A DNA stretch of 64,000 nt from Pseudocoprococcus catus (GTDB lineage Bacteria; Bacillota; Clostridia; Lachnospirales; Lachnospiraceae): NCBI RefSeq assembly GCF_019734885.1, contig NZ_JAAXCM010000046.1:33634-97633 (forward strand). The letters run 5' to 3'. The position numbers were made by a program, and so were the translations under genes. How positions within the stretch are numbered: the first letter of the stretch is position 1; every line of letters begins with the position of its first letter. The notes below the pieces were generated by a model. It did not search any database, had not been told where the DNA came from, and saw only the letters and a list, made by a program, of their open reading frames with translations. Positions 43,112 through 53,020 of this stretch are shown piece by piece.

Positions 43112-45223
43112 TTATATGTTGAGTGGTTCATTCAGCGCTTCTGTACCTTCAAGGCAGAATTTGCCCTCCCGTATAATATCTACCTGCCTGCCGTCTGCAA
43201 AACATGCTGTAATGGCACTGATCTCATCGTAAGGGATCGTAATATCCGTATGCACATTAAAATATGCCTGTTCCGGGTCTGTATCCCTCAGGCGTGACTT
43301 CTCATTCTCACGGGCAACAATTTCCTTGCCGTCTGTATTATATACCTTATGATTTTCACTATGGCTGTAGCATGTATCGCCAATGGCAAAATGCGGCCCT
43401 GTCTTCTCCATAATGAGAATCGGCATCAGCTGTGTAATGTCGAACTTTCTAGCCATGGCATAGGCCGTTGTGTTCGTGCCGATGGCAAATTCTCCCATTG
43501 GCAGCGTTTCATGATTCTGAAGGAGATTCTGTCTCAGATACTTCTGATTCTCTTCCCTGTCCTCATAATTGCTGCAGTCGGCTTCAGCAACACAGCCATC
43601 TTCAAACCGCAATGAAAGATTTCTGTAATTCAATCCATTCAGATAAACACTGCTTACATGCAGCGTTCCATTTGTCCCTGCCAATACCGGACTTGTAAAA
43701 ATCTCACCCACAGGAATATTCACATCTGCGCAGCAGTTTTCAAACACCGTTTCCTTCGCCGGATCCTGAAGCTGCCATAAGGCAACTTTCAAATCCGTCC
43801 GGTTGCCGTTCATACCGGTAATATGCATATATTCCGCGCCGTCAATGGCATCGATCATCTTCTGCTGAATGCTTCTGAACAGATCATTATCCAGATTGTT
43901 GACTTTGATCGTCTCATCCATAATGGCCTCAAACTGATCGCCAATGGACGGCAGTGGCCAGGCAATGATTGAAAAACTGATGGCTGACGCATCAATATAC
44001 TGATTGACAATCTCTGTCAGCTGTCCTGCCATGCGAACAGCCAGCTTCTGCTGTTTATCCGACAGACGGATGTTCTCCTCTTTAGCCGCCGGTTCAAAGG
44101 GAGTCTCACCAAAAACATCCATCCAGGCCGGACCGGCATAATCCTCTGCCAGATCCGCATACTGCTCATAGGCAGACTTCGTCACACCGATGATGCGCTC
44201 ACATAAAGCTTTGTCAAGATATAACCCCTTATCCATGCGGTGATCGTAATCATACTGCGGATTAGCCGAGCAGGACACAAGACCGAGCTTACCCGCTGTC
44301 TTGTTAATACTATGGATGGCATCCCTGCAGACAATCACAGAAAGTCCTAATGCTTCAAATTGCCGGATTGTTGAACGAAGCACTCGCTCAAAACCAATAT
44401 TGGCTCTTAACTGGACATTCTTCTTGGCTGATAAGTCAATCTTATACAGTTCAAATCCTCTCACGTAGCCATTCACAAATGTAGCTGCCATATCGTCGAT
44501 CACCGACTGATCCAGGGTGTTCAGATACGCAGCAATCGACTTTTCATTGGCAGAAATATACTCGCCATACTGATACAGATAAGACAGATCTGTCAAATCC
44601 GCCTTCATGATGATATCCCTGTAAAAGCTCAGGGCCGGATCCAGCTTCTCCCGGGTTCTCCCCGTCACAGTCTGATCACTGTAATCACTGACATACCAGT
44701 AAATGATCTGCAAAATCTCATCTCTTTCGGGTATACGGTTCTCAAAACGGTTATAAATCTCTATAAACAGCTCATTGATCGCTGTCATATCTGCCAGACG
44801 CCCCTGGAATGCCAGCGGAATCAGACCTCGGATCTCCGTGACAAGCCAGGCCATCATCGAACCATAGTCTGCTCCCAGCATTGCCGTCGACCATTGTGGA
44901 TTGGCATAGCTTTCCTCATAACCGGTTTCCCCCTCCCACACCTCAGTCTCAGGAAGAATATCCGCATAAAAGCGACGATTCATCTCTGCCAGCTCTTTTG
45001 TTGTCAGCTGTACAAAGCGACCATCCTGACGCATCTCATAAACCTTTTCCACGTATAAAATAAAATCGGCCAGACAATGGAAATAAACATCAAAGGGTGC
45101 TTCTGCCGTATTTGCCTCTGCTATTTCACGAATGCGTTCCACAGACAGCTCAAAGCGTTCCTTCACCCACTCCTGTACCTCTTTTCTATTAATTTCTTTC
45201 TTCAATACGATCACCTTTCTCAT
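43112..45223 (-). CDS. aminopeptidase, M29-like
   Basis: A 703-residue protein. The C-terminal third resembles M29 thermophilic aminopeptidases: DVNIPVGEIFTSPVLAGTNG (metal Glu), LPMGEFAIGTNT, then MEKTGPHFAIGDTCYSHSEN, where M29 enzymes have EK-x-x-G-T-x-H-x-A-x-G. The N-terminal 350 residues form a long helical region without a clear family, so the chain is nearly twice the usual M29 length. The start is uncertain: ATG at 45223 has little ribosome site, while a TTG six codons later follows AAAGGTGA. Confidence 0.75.
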   Translation of the reverse strand: MRKVIVLKKEINRKEVQEWVKERFELSVERIREIAEANTAEAPFDVYFHCLADFILYVEKVYEMRQDGRFVQLTTKELAEMNRRFYADILPETEVWEGETGYEESYANPQWSTAMLGADYGSMMAWLVTEIRGLIPLAFQGRLADMTAINELFIEIYNRFENRIPERDEILQIIYWYVSDYSDQTVTGRTREKLDPALSFYRDIIMKADLTDLSYLYQYGEYISANEKSIAAYLNTLDQSVIDDMAATFVNGYVRGFELYKIDLSAKKNVQLRANIGFERVLRSTIRQFEALGLSVIVCRDAIHSINKTAGKLGLVSCSANPQYDYDHRMDKGLYLDKALCERIIGVTKSAYEQYADLAEDYAGPAWMDVFGETPFEPAAKEENIRLSDKQQKLAVRMAGQLTEIVNQYIDASAISFSIIAWPLPSIGDQFEAIMDETIKVNNLDNDLFRSIQQKMIDAIDGAEYMHITGMNGNRTDLKVALWQLQDPAKETVFENCCADVNIPVGEIFTSPVLAGTNGTLHVSSVYLNGLNYRNLSLRFEDGCVAEADCSNYEDREENQKYLRQNLLQNHETLPMGEFAIGTNTTAYAMARKFDITQLMPILIMEKTGPHFAIGDTCYSHSENHKVYNTDGKEIVARENEKSRLRDTDPEQAYFNVHTDITIPYDEISAITACFADGRQVDIIREGKFCLEGTEALNEPLNI

Positions 45224-45282
45224 CTATCATGATTCGGATTCAAGTCGAACGTCCAAAATTCCCGCTGAAAATATTGCAGTTC

Positions 45283-45615
45283 TTACATAATAATTGATAA
45301 ACAGCCCACAAAAAAAATAAATCCGTGGACAATAACTGCCGCCAGATTCACATAAAAAGCCCCCTGCACCATCGGGCCATAGGCTTCATTATCCTTGCGA
45401 AGCTGAACAGACAGCCAGAGGCCAAAAATTGCAGCCAGAAAACTCAGATATCCGATGCCTCCAACTGCTGCCGGAAGATCGCCTTCCTTTATAAAGGACG
45501 CAATCGTCAATACAGCCATGCAGATCAATGATACAATCCCAAATGCAGCGGCGTAAATTCCTCGTTTTGTCTGTCTTTTTTCAATTTTGATGAAGCTGTA
45601 TATATTATGCGCCAT
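45283..45615 (-). CDS. small membrane protein, DUF6142-like
   Basis: 110 residues with three hydrophobic segments (GIYAAAFGIVSLICMAVLTIASF, GGIGYLSFLAAIFGLWLSVQL and FYVNLAAVIVHGFIFFVGCLSII) after a short basic N-terminus. It resembles DUF6142 proteins of Lachnospiraceae. The function is unknown. It overlaps the VanZ gene by 11 bases. Confidence 0.6.
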   Translation of the reverse strand: MAHNIYSFIKIEKRQTKRGIYAAAFGIVSLICMAVLTIASFIKEGDLPAAVGGIGYLSFLAAIFGLWLSVQLRKDNEAYGPMVQGAFYVNLAAVIVHGFIFFVGCLSIIM

Positions 45616-46069
45616 CCCACTTACTCCTTATTTTATTCATTATGTAGAACAGAAGATATCCCGCAATACCTCCTGCAGTATTCAAAATTAAATCATCTAC
45701 ATCAAAGGATCCAACCCTTGTCAGCAACTGTGTGATCTCAATTGTAAGACTCAGTAAAAAAGCCGCCAGAAACATCCGGTTCATTCTTCTGAGCTTCGGT
45801 CTCAATATGGGCATAAAAAAACCATATGGCATAAAAGCCAGTACATTACCAAATAAGTTTGCGAGAAATGCCCGGATTCCCACAACATCTCTATATATAT
45901 AAAATCTTCGTATTTCTTTAAACGGAATCAAATTATACCTATAATAAGAAGTAATAACATCTCTTCCATAATCTTCACTGAAAAAACATACATAAATTAA
46001 AACAGCGATATACAAAGTAAGCAGTACGAAACTGCCGAATTTGATACACCGCTTTGTTTGTCGGCTCAC
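45605..46069 (-). CDS. VanZ family protein
   Basis: About 154 residues with four to five helices. The VanZ core is visible: YNLIPFKEIRRFY, ANLFGNVLAFMPYGFFMPIL, and LLSLTIEITQLLTRVGSFDVDDLILNTAGGIAGYL. VanZ proteins are linked to glycopeptide tolerance, but most chromosomal copies have no known role and no van genes are nearby. The GTG at 46069 follows GGAGGG; an in-frame ATG at 46105 is less likely. Confidence 0.85.
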   Translation of the reverse strand: MSRQTKRCIKFGSFVLLTLYIAVLIYVCFFSEDYGRDVITSYYRYNLIPFKEIRRFYIYRDVVGIRAFLANLFGNVLAFMPYGFFMPILRPKLRRMNRMFLAAFLLSLTIEITQLLTRVGSFDVDDLILNTAGGIAGYLLFYIMNKIRSKWDGA

Positions 46070-46193
46070 GCAATCCCTCCTGCCTGACCTGGCGGGTTCT
46101 GCCATTTGGCCCCCTGCCTGTATAAATTACACCACGGCTGCTAAATCCGGCAGCCGCGATGCAGATAACAATATTCTATTGAAAATCTATTCT

Positions 46194-46349
46194 TTACATC
46201 AAGTCTGAATGATGCCTCAGAAGTCTTGCTCCGTTAACAATTCCGATAATACCGAGAACCAGCCCGCTGATTACAGATAAAATTCCAAGGACAAGACTGC
46301 ATGCACCGGTCTGACACATCAGTTTTGACATCTTATCTTCTATTCTCAT
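46194..46349 (-). CDS. small membrane protein of 51 residues
   Basis: ATG at 46349 follows AAGGAG at a proper distance. The product is MRIEDKMSKLMCQTGACS followed by one hydrophobic stretch LVLGILSVISGLVLGIIGIV and a polar, basic end NGARLLRHHSDLM. The Gly-spaced helix resembles small 'DUF4190-like' or phage-shock-type membrane peptides, but no family can be claimed. It lies between pyrE and vanZ on the same strand. Confidence 0.6.
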   Translation of the reverse strand: MRIEDKMSKLMCQTGACSLVLGILSVISGLVLGIIGIVNGARLLRHHSDLM

Positions 46350-46426
46350 CCTCGCTGCTCCTTTCTCAAGCTATGTTCGTATCTGTCAGATATGCCTTTC
46401 TAATGCCATCCGACTTCCAACACAAT

Positions 46427-47113
46427 CTACTGTTCCTTTGCACCATACTGTTCATAGTATGCATCAATTGCTGCTTTCAGTTTGTCATCAATGACAATCT
46501 TCCCATTACACGGTTTATTATACAGGCATTCAACAACCTCTGCCATCGTAACAATGGCATTTGTCTCAAAACCATAGATATCTTTGACTTCATCAAGGGC
46601 ACACTTGACACCGCCCTTGCCGACTTCCATACGGTCTAAGGAAACCATCAGGCCAACGATGGTGACATCAGCTGCGCCTTTCACCTTCGGGACTGTCTCT
46701 TCCATAGACTTGCCGGATGTTGTCACATCCTCGATCATTACAACGCGGTCTCCGTCTTTTAATGGGCTGCCCAGGAAATTTCCCTTATCTGCGCCATGAT
46801 CTTTCGCTTCCTTACGGTCTGAGCAGTACCGGATCTCCTTGCCGTACAGGTCACTGAAAGCAATAGCTGTTACAACACCAAGCGGAATACCCTTGTAAGC
46901 CGGTCCGAACAGTACATCAAAATCGTCACCATACTTTGCATGGATCGCCTTTGCGTAATACTGACCCAGACGCTTTAACTGGGAACCTGTCACATAGGCA
47001 CCTGCATTCATGAAAAACGGAGACTTTCTGCCGCTCTTCAATGTAAATTCACCAAACTTCAATACATCTGCTTCCACCATAAAGTGGATAAACTCTTCTT
47101 TGTACTGTTCCAT
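46427..47113 (-). CDS. pyrE: orotate phosphoribosyltransferase
   Basis: Adds phosphoribose to orotate to make OMP. FGEFTLKSGRKSPFFMNAGAY, FGPAYKGIPLGVVTAIAFSDLYGKEIRYCSDRKEAKDHG (flexible lysine loop) and MIEDVTTSGKSMEETVP (PRPP loop) are present. 228 residues. It is separated from the other pyr genes of the window by tens of kilobases. Confidence 0.97.
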   Translation of the reverse strand: MEQYKEEFIHFMVEADVLKFGEFTLKSGRKSPFFMNAGAYVTGSQLKRLGQYYAKAIHAKYGDDFDVLFGPAYKGIPLGVVTAIAFSDLYGKEIRYCSDRKEAKDHGADKGNFLGSPLKDGDRVVMIEDVTTSGKSMEETVPKVKGAADVTIVGLMVSLDRMEVGKGGVKCALDEVKDIYGFETNAIVTMAEVVECLYNKPCNGKIVIDDKLKAAIDAYYEQYGAKEQ

Positions 47114-47201
47114 ATCTATAATCTCCTTTTTGTGATTAAAAATTCACTGATCTCTTTCTGACTTTTCTTCTCTGTTATTATACTCAACTTCCAGCGAAAA
47201 A

Positions 47202-48410
47202 TCAACCAAAAACATACCTGTCCAGTCGTTCAAAAGCCTCCGTGACACGACACTTCGGCAGCGCCAGATTCATTCTGATATGATGTTCCCCATGGAATGG
47301 ACGTCCATCCTGCCAGCCGACGCCCACATCCCAGCCGGCCTGAAGCAGTTCATCCATGGATTGGCCATGATCTTCACACCATTGTGTACAATCCAGAAAA
47401 AGCATATAAGTTCCCTGAGGCTTTGATACCGTCACGCCCTTGAAATGTGCTGCAATGTAATCACAGGCAAATCGTACATTCTCCGTTAAAACCTGACACA
47501 GCTCATCCACCCATTCGTAACCCTCCTGTTTATAGGCACCGATCAGTGCATGCATGGACAAAACATTCATCTCATTGTAATGGGATTTACTGCCCCTTGC
47601 CTCCACTCTGTCTCTCAATGCTTCATTATAAATAATATGATAGCTCCCAATCAGACCTGCAAGATTAAATGTTTTGCTTGGTGCATACAGGGCCACTGTG
47701 TGTTCCCGGGCATAATCATTTACCTGCTGTGTCGGTATATGCTTTTGTCCATCCAGTAAAATATCTGACCAGATTTCATCTGAGATCACTGTCACAGCAT
47801 ATTGTTCATATACCGCCATCGCCTTTTCCAGCTCCCACTGTTCCCAGACACGGCCCGTCGGATTATGAGGTGAACACATAATCGCAGCATGGATATGGTA
47901 CTTCCTGATCTTCGCTTCCATATCCTCATAATCCATCCTGTAAATGCCCTCTGCATCCTTCTTCAACTCACTGTGTATCATCTTATAGCCATTGTTCTTC
48001 AGACTGGCGGTAAAGCCAATATATGTCGGGCTGTGCAAAAGGACCGCATCCCCTGGCGCCGCCAGGCACTGCAGTGCCGAAAGGATCCCTCCGAGGACAC
48101 CATTCTCATAGCCAATATGCTCTTTTTTCAGTCCATTTACGCCATTTCGTTTTTGATGCCATTTGATAATTTCATCAAAATAGGTATCTCTAGGTGCAAA
48201 ATATCCGTAAGCCGGATGTTTTGCACGTTCAATAATGGCCTCCGGAATCGTCGGCACTGTCGGAAAGTTCATATCCGCCACCCACATCGGGATAAAATCA
48301 AAACCTCCCTTTGGTTTTGACGGTGACATTCCCGGATACATTCCAAGACCATCTACAGCCATAGCATCTTGTCCTTGTCTGTCAATGATCGATGTAAAAT
48401 CATATTTCAT
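47202..48410 (-). CDS. MalY/PatB-type aminotransferase (C-S lyase)
   Basis: PLP enzyme of fold type I, 402 residues. FIPMWVADMNFPTVPTIPEAI and AKHPAYGYFAPRDTYF are typical of MalY/PatB. MCSPHNPTGRVWEQWEL, VISDEIWSDILL and YAPSKTFNLAGLIGSYHII (PLP lysine) complete the site. These enzymes mostly cleave cystathionine or cysteine to a thiol, pyruvate and ammonia. No maltose genes or regulator are nearby. Confidence 0.92.
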   Translation of the reverse strand: MKYDFTSIIDRQGQDAMAVDGLGMYPGMSPSKPKGGFDFIPMWVADMNFPTVPTIPEAIIERAKHPAYGYFAPRDTYFDEIIKWHQKRNGVNGLKKEHIGYENGVLGGILSALQCLAAPGDAVLLHSPTYIGFTASLKNNGYKMIHSELKKDAEGIYRMDYEDMEAKIRKYHIHAAIMCSPHNPTGRVWEQWELEKAMAVYEQYAVTVISDEIWSDILLDGQKHIPTQQVNDYAREHTVALYAPSKTFNLAGLIGSYHIIYNEALRDRVEARGSKSHYNEMNVLSMHALIGAYKQEGYEWVDELCQVLTENVRFACDYIAAHFKGVTVSKPQGTYMLFLDCTQWCEDHGQSMDELLQAGWDVGVGWQDGRPFHGEHHIRMNLALPKCRVTEAFERLDRYVFG

Positions 48411-48535
48411 ATTATTCCTATCCTCGTTTTTTCCAGCATTGATTGCAGCTGCTGACTGCCTTTCACCGCTGATTTTATCTTCTTTTCTATTTTCCTATAT
48501 CTGCACCGAAAAAGCAATTCTTTCTCTGTATTTCG

Positions 48536-48564
48536 TTGACTTTTTTATTCCATATCGTTATACT
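48536..48564 (+). promoter_or_regulatory. predicted promoter of Ca/Na exchanger gene
   Basis: TTGACT (48536-48541), 17-base spacer, TATACT (48559-48564). Confidence 0.65.
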
Positions 48565-48643
48565 TTATCACAGAACTTTTGAAACATCATCTATTCGCCA
48601 AAAGTTCTGTTTTATCAAAGATTTTTACGAAAGGTGTCTATTT

Positions 48644-49585
48644 ATGCTAACCTACATTTTATTGATCCTGGGATTTATCCTGCTTATTAAAGGAGCGGAC
48701 CTGTTTGTAGACGGCAGCTCATCCATTGCCAGACTGCTTCGCATTCCCGCCGCTGTCATCGGCCTGACCATTGTTGCCTTCGGTACAAGTGCCCCGGAAT
48801 TATCCGTCAGCTGTTCAGCTGCCCTGGCCGGTCAGAATGAAATTGCCATCAGCAACGTTCTTGGTTCCAACATTTTCAACCTCATGGTTGTTACCGGTGC
48901 CTGTGCTGCCATCAGTGCCATTCCGGTCAATGAAGGCATTTTGAAACGTGAGTTTCCATTTTCAATTGTTGCCGCAGCACTGCTTCTGATATTCAGCCTG
49001 TTCGGATTCGGACGGCTCAATATCGGCCGACTTGAGGGGCTGACGCTTCTTGTGCTTTTTGTTCTCTTTGTTGCCATCCAGGTCAGGGATGCTTTAAAGT
49101 CCCGCAGTGAAAATGCTGAAGATCCAATGGAAGAAGTTCTTTCTCCATTGAAAAGCATTGTATTTGTCGTCATCGGATGTATCATGATCATTTACGGCGG
49201 CAACTTTGTCGTGGACAGTGCCTCTGAAATTGCTGCCAATTTCGGTCTGTCAGAAACCCTGATCGGACTGACAGTTGTTGCTTTCGGTACTTCCCTGCCG
49301 GAACTGGTCACTTCCATTGTTGCATCAAGGAAAGGTGAAAACGATCTTGCCATCGGTAATGTGGTCGGTTCCAATATCTTCAATATTCTGATGATTCTTG
49401 GTATTTCAACAAGTATCCATCCTGTCGCACTGCAGCTTTCTGCTGTTTACGACTGTATTATCCTGATGATCTTCAGCATCCTTGTTCTTTTCTTCTGCTG
49501 GAGCAAGAAGCAATTGTCCAGAGGCGAAGGCATTTTTATGCTTATCCTCTATGCGATCTATACGGTTTACATTATCATGCGCTGA
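48644..49585 (+). CDS. calcium/sodium antiporter (CaCA family, YrbG-like)
   Basis: An ion exchanger of 313 residues with two inverted alpha repeats. The first repeat has VIGLTIVAFGTSAPELSVSC and VLGSNIFNLMVV. The second has LIGLTVVAFGTSLPELVTSI and VVGSNIFNILMI. These four blocks form the cation site. About ten hydrophobic helices are seen. ATG at 48644 follows AAAGGTG; the frame extends upstream but includes no better start. A terminator follows. Confidence 0.93.
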   Translation: MLTYILLILGFILLIKGADLFVDGSSSIARLLRIPAAVIGLTIVAFGTSAPELSVSCSAALAGQNEIAISNVLGSNIFNLMVVTGACAAISAIPVNEGILKREFPFSIVAAALLLIFSLFGFGRLNIGRLEGLTLLVLFVLFVAIQVRDALKSRSENAEDPMEEVLSPLKSIVFVVIGCIMIIYGGNFVVDSASEIAANFGLSETLIGLTVVAFGTSLPELVTSIVASRKGENDLAIGNVVGSNIFNILMILGISTSIHPVALQLSAVYDCIILMIFSILVLFFCWSKKQLSRGEGIFMLILYAIYTVYIIMR

Positions 49586-49655
49586 TAAGATAAAAATATA
49601 AGAAAAACTCTTGCTGAACGGCAAAAAACATGCTAACATGAATGCAATCAGCGAA

Positions 49656-49686
49656 GAGGCTGCGGAATATCCGCGGCCTCTTTTTG
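49656..49686 (+). terminator. terminator after exchanger gene
   Basis: GAGGCTGCGG/CCGCGGCCTC stem with AATAT loop, then TTTTTG. Confidence 0.85.
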
Positions 49687-49778
49687 TTTTTCACAGATAT
49701 CATGACCAGACTGCCTCTGCCTGTTCATGCCGCCTTGTCTGCTGTCTGTGAAAATAATAAAGAGAGAGGAAGATGTAA

Positions 49779-51185
49779 ATGAACTACGAAAAAATTTTTG
49801 ATCTTGTAACGAAAGTGGATGACTTCGTCTGGGGTCCCGCTATGCTTGTCCTGCTTGTAGGCACCGGTATTTTTCTGACCATCCGTGTTGGTTTCCTTAC
49901 ATGGAGAAATCTCGGATACGCCATCAAAAGTACACTGAGTAAGGAGGCCCGTACTCAGAAAAGAGGCGATGGCGATGTTTCTCCGTTCTCCGCATTAACA
50001 ACCGCTCTTGCAGCTACCATCGGTACCGGCAATATCGTGGGTGTTGCAACAGCCATGGTATCCGGCGGTCCCGGCGCCCTTGTCTGGATGTGGATTTCCG
50101 CCTGTTTCGGTCTGACATCCAAATTCAGTGAATGTATGCTGGCCATCAAGTATCGTGAACGTAATGAAAAAGGTGAAATGTCCGGCGGCCCTATGTACAC
50201 AATGAAAAAAGCACTTCCTAAAGGATTCGGAGCAGTTCTTGGCTGGCTATTTGCTTTATTTGCCGTTCTGGCTTCCTTTGGTATCGGCAATATGACCCAG
50301 GCCAACTCTATTTCTTCAGCTTTAAACGAAACCATTGGTTTCTCCAAAGTTGCCATCGGTATTGTCCTGACTGTTCTGTCCCTTACAGTTATTGTCGGAG
50401 GTATTAAATCCATCTCAAAGGTTTCCTCTGTTGTTGTTCCTCTGATGGCCGTTTTCTATATTATCGCCGGTATTATTGTTATCATCGGCAACATTCAGAA
50501 CGTCCCAGCCGGTCTTGTCATGATCTTCAAATATGCCTTTACCCCTCAGGCTGTTACAGGCGGCGTCCTTGGTAATATTGTGGCCTCCATGATGGCTGCC
50601 ATGCAGTATGGCATCGCCCGTGGATGTTTTTCCAATGAAGCCGGTATGGGTTCTGCTGCCATCACTGCCGCTGCTGCCACAACAGACCACCCTGTTCGTC
50701 AGGCTTATATCAATATGACAGGTACATTCTGGGATACAATCGTTGTCTGCTCTATCACCGGTCTTTGTATTGCAAGCTCCGGCATGCTGGGTCAGATCGA
50801 TCCGGCCACAGGCAGTCTCTATACCGGTTCTGCCTTGACCATCGCCGCATTCAAAACCGTTCTCGGTCCCCTCGGTGGATGGCTTGTCACCATCGGCATT
50901 GCACTTTTTGCCTTTTCCACGATTCTTGGATGGGAATATCATGGTGAAAAAGCTTTTGAGTATCTGTTGAACACACACAAACTGAATATCATTTACCGTC
51001 TGGTTTTCTCATGTGTTGTTTTCTTCGGTGCTACCATGCAGTTGGATCTTGTATGGAAACTTTCCGATATCGCCAACGCCCTGATGGCCATTCCAAATCT
51101 GATCTGTATGCTTCTGCTGAGCGGTGAAATTGCCCGGGATATCCGTGAATTCCAGAAAATTCTGGATAAAGAACGCAGACGATAA
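49779..51185 (+). CDS. alanine/glycine:sodium symporter (AGCS family)
   Basis: A 468-residue transporter with about eleven helices. FVWGPAMLVLLVGTGIFLTIRVGF, SPFSALTTALAATIGTGNIVGVATAM, GGPGALVWMWISACFGLTSKFSE and the AGCS motif CFSNEAGMGSAAITAAAA identify the family. Na+ or H+ coupled uptake of alanine or glycine is expected. The ATG follows AGAGAGGAAG. A hairpin TTCACAG.../CTGTGAA spans much of its leader (about 49690-49753), without a recognisable glycine riboswitch. Confidence 0.94.
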   Translation: MNYEKIFDLVTKVDDFVWGPAMLVLLVGTGIFLTIRVGFLTWRNLGYAIKSTLSKEARTQKRGDGDVSPFSALTTALAATIGTGNIVGVATAMVSGGPGALVWMWISACFGLTSKFSECMLAIKYRERNEKGEMSGGPMYTMKKALPKGFGAVLGWLFALFAVLASFGIGNMTQANSISSALNETIGFSKVAIGIVLTVLSLTVIVGGIKSISKVSSVVVPLMAVFYIIAGIIVIIGNIQNVPAGLVMIFKYAFTPQAVTGGVLGNIVASMMAAMQYGIARGCFSNEAGMGSAAITAAAATTDHPVRQAYINMTGTFWDTIVVCSITGLCIASSGMLGQIDPATGSLYTGSALTIAAFKTVLGPLGGWLVTIGIALFAFSTILGWEYHGEKAFEYLLNTHKLNIIYRLVFSCVVFFGATMQLDLVWKLSDIANALMAIPNLICMLLLSGEIARDIREFQKILDKERRR

Positions 51186-51208
51186 GATTTAAATCTATTG
51201 CCATACCA

Positions 51209-51256
51209 AAAGCAGCAGGTCAGCAGATCTTTTTCATCCGCTTTCCTGCTGCTTTC
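51209..51256. terminator. terminator between converging genes
   Basis: AAAGCAGCAGG and CCTGCTGCTTT arms with a long loop; usable for the symporter gene and the ABC operon that ends at 51260. Confidence 0.7.
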
Positions 51257-51259
51257 ATT

Positions 51260-53020
51260 TTATGAAATTCTGCCGTTCTCCATTTCATATACCACATCTG
51301 CCACGTTCATTGTGGATACTCTGTGGGATACCAGGACAACTGTTTTCTTCTTGGCCGATTCTTTCAATGATTTTAAGATAATTCCCTCATTTAAAGAATC
51401 GAGGTTCGATGTAGGCTCATCGAGTAGAATGAGGGGGCATTCATGGAGAAATGCTCTTGCAATTCCGATTCTCTGTTTCTCACCGCCGGACAGCGTATCA
51501 CCCAGTTCTCCGACTTCTGTATCATATCCTTTCGGAAGTGTCATAATGAAATCGTGGATAGACGCCTTCTTTGCAGCTTCCATAATCTCTTCTCTGGATG
51601 CTCCCGGCTTTGCGATGGCGATATTGTTTGCAATGGAATCATGGAACAGGTGTGTTTCCTGTGTCACGTAACTTTCCATATCTCTCAGATGTTTGGTCGG
51701 AATCTTGCGGACATCTGTACCGTCTACCGATACGCTTCCATCCTGCACATCCCAGAACCGCATCAACAGTTTTAAGAGTGTAGATTTTCCGGAACCACTC
51801 GCACCATGAATACCTGTGATTTTACCCGGCTGTAATTTCAGTGAATAGTTCTCTAAAATAGTCTCTTCACCGTATGCAAAAGTAACATTTTCAGCCTCTG
51901 CTCCTGCAAATGCATAATCTGCGCTCTCTTCAGAACCCGCACCCCGATCAGCAGAAGTTTCCACGTCACCCGGAATTTCTTCCACAAGCGGTGTCTCTTC
52001 CAGAAGAGAAAGAACACGCTCACCACTTGCCAGTGTCTGGTTCAGGTTGTTGGAAAGGCTTGATAATGCTACGACCGGTCCGAAAGAACCCATCATTGCA
52101 ATGGTGCAGGTTAAGATTCCCTCGAATCCCATCGCTCCTTTGTCATACAACCAGATGGTCAGTGCCAGCATTCCAAAAGATGCAAGCAGGATAACCATGT
52201 TCGTAAATGAACGCTGTGAGCCTTCCATTTTGCTTAATGACTCCTGCATTCCTGCAAGGTTTTTGGAACGCTCAGACATCTGCTCTTTTCTCTTTTCACC
52301 CTGTCCGTACTGAATGGTCTCGTCCAATCCTCGTAAAGAGTCCAGAACAAAGCTGTTCAGTTCTCCGAAGTTTGTCCGAAATTCCATTCCCTTCTGGCTG
52401 CCACGTTTTCCATTCCACATCGGAATGGCAACACCGACAATCAGATAAGCGGCCAGTGCAAACAGGCCTGCCAGCCAGTGATATCTTCCGATAAAAATCA
52501 CCATAATAATTGAGGTCAGTGTTGCAATCGCAATCGGAGAAATGGTATGTGCATAGAACACTTCCAGTAATTCGATATCGGTTGTAATAATAGAAATCAG
52601 GTTTCCCTTATCCCGCCCTTCCAGTTTTGCAGGGCAGAGCTTTCTCAATGCCGCAAACACTTTATGACGGATGATTGCCAACAGCTTAAATGCGATAAAA
52701 TGATTACAATACTGTTCCATATAATGCAGGATTCCACGAAGCACTGCAATGACGATCATGACTGTGATAATCGTTTTTACCGGAGTCAATACCAGCCACA
52801 TATTGTCCACCGAAACAATCATTCCGGCTACTCCTGTCAGAAGACCATGCACGACGACCTGTCCTGCCAGTATTGTCAGGAAGATCGCACACAAATACCC
52901 CAATGTTCCAAGGATAATTGCTGCCAGCATGATATGGAGCAGGGGTTTTACCAGACCAATCAGACTTCCCATGATCCGGATGGCACTTCTGCGTTTTGTT
53001 GTATTCGTATTTTCACTCAT
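51260..53020 (-). CDS. ABC half-transporter of a heterodimer, subunit 2
   Basis: A 586-residue membrane/ATPase fusion. Walker A is GASGSGKST, signature LSGGEKQR and Walker B LILLDEPTSNLDS, with six helices before. A linker rich in Ala/Glu (SADRGAGSEESADYAFAGAE) precedes the nucleotide domain. Its start overlaps the partner's stop codon (TAATG). Pairs of this type accompany iron/siderophore genes in some genomes (IrtAB- or YbtPQ-like), which would fit the neighbours here, but export is equally possible. Confidence 0.88.
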   Translation of the reverse strand: MSENTNTTKRRSAIRIMGSLIGLVKPLLHIMLAAIILGTLGYLCAIFLTILAGQVVVHGLLTGVAGMIVSVDNMWLVLTPVKTIITVMIVIAVLRGILHYMEQYCNHFIAFKLLAIIRHKVFAALRKLCPAKLEGRDKGNLISIITTDIELLEVFYAHTISPIAIATLTSIIMVIFIGRYHWLAGLFALAAYLIVGVAIPMWNGKRGSQKGMEFRTNFGELNSFVLDSLRGLDETIQYGQGEKRKEQMSERSKNLAGMQESLSKMEGSQRSFTNMVILLASFGMLALTIWLYDKGAMGFEGILTCTIAMMGSFGPVVALSSLSNNLNQTLASGERVLSLLEETPLVEEIPGDVETSADRGAGSEESADYAFAGAEAENVTFAYGEETILENYSLKLQPGKITGIHGASGSGKSTLLKLLMRFWDVQDGSVSVDGTDVRKIPTKHLRDMESYVTQETHLFHDSIANNIAIAKPGASREEIMEAAKKASIHDFIMTLPKGYDTEVGELGDTLSGGEKQRIGIARAFLHECPLILLDEPTSNLDSLNEGIILKSLKESAKKKTVVLVSHRVSTMNVADVVYEMENGRIS

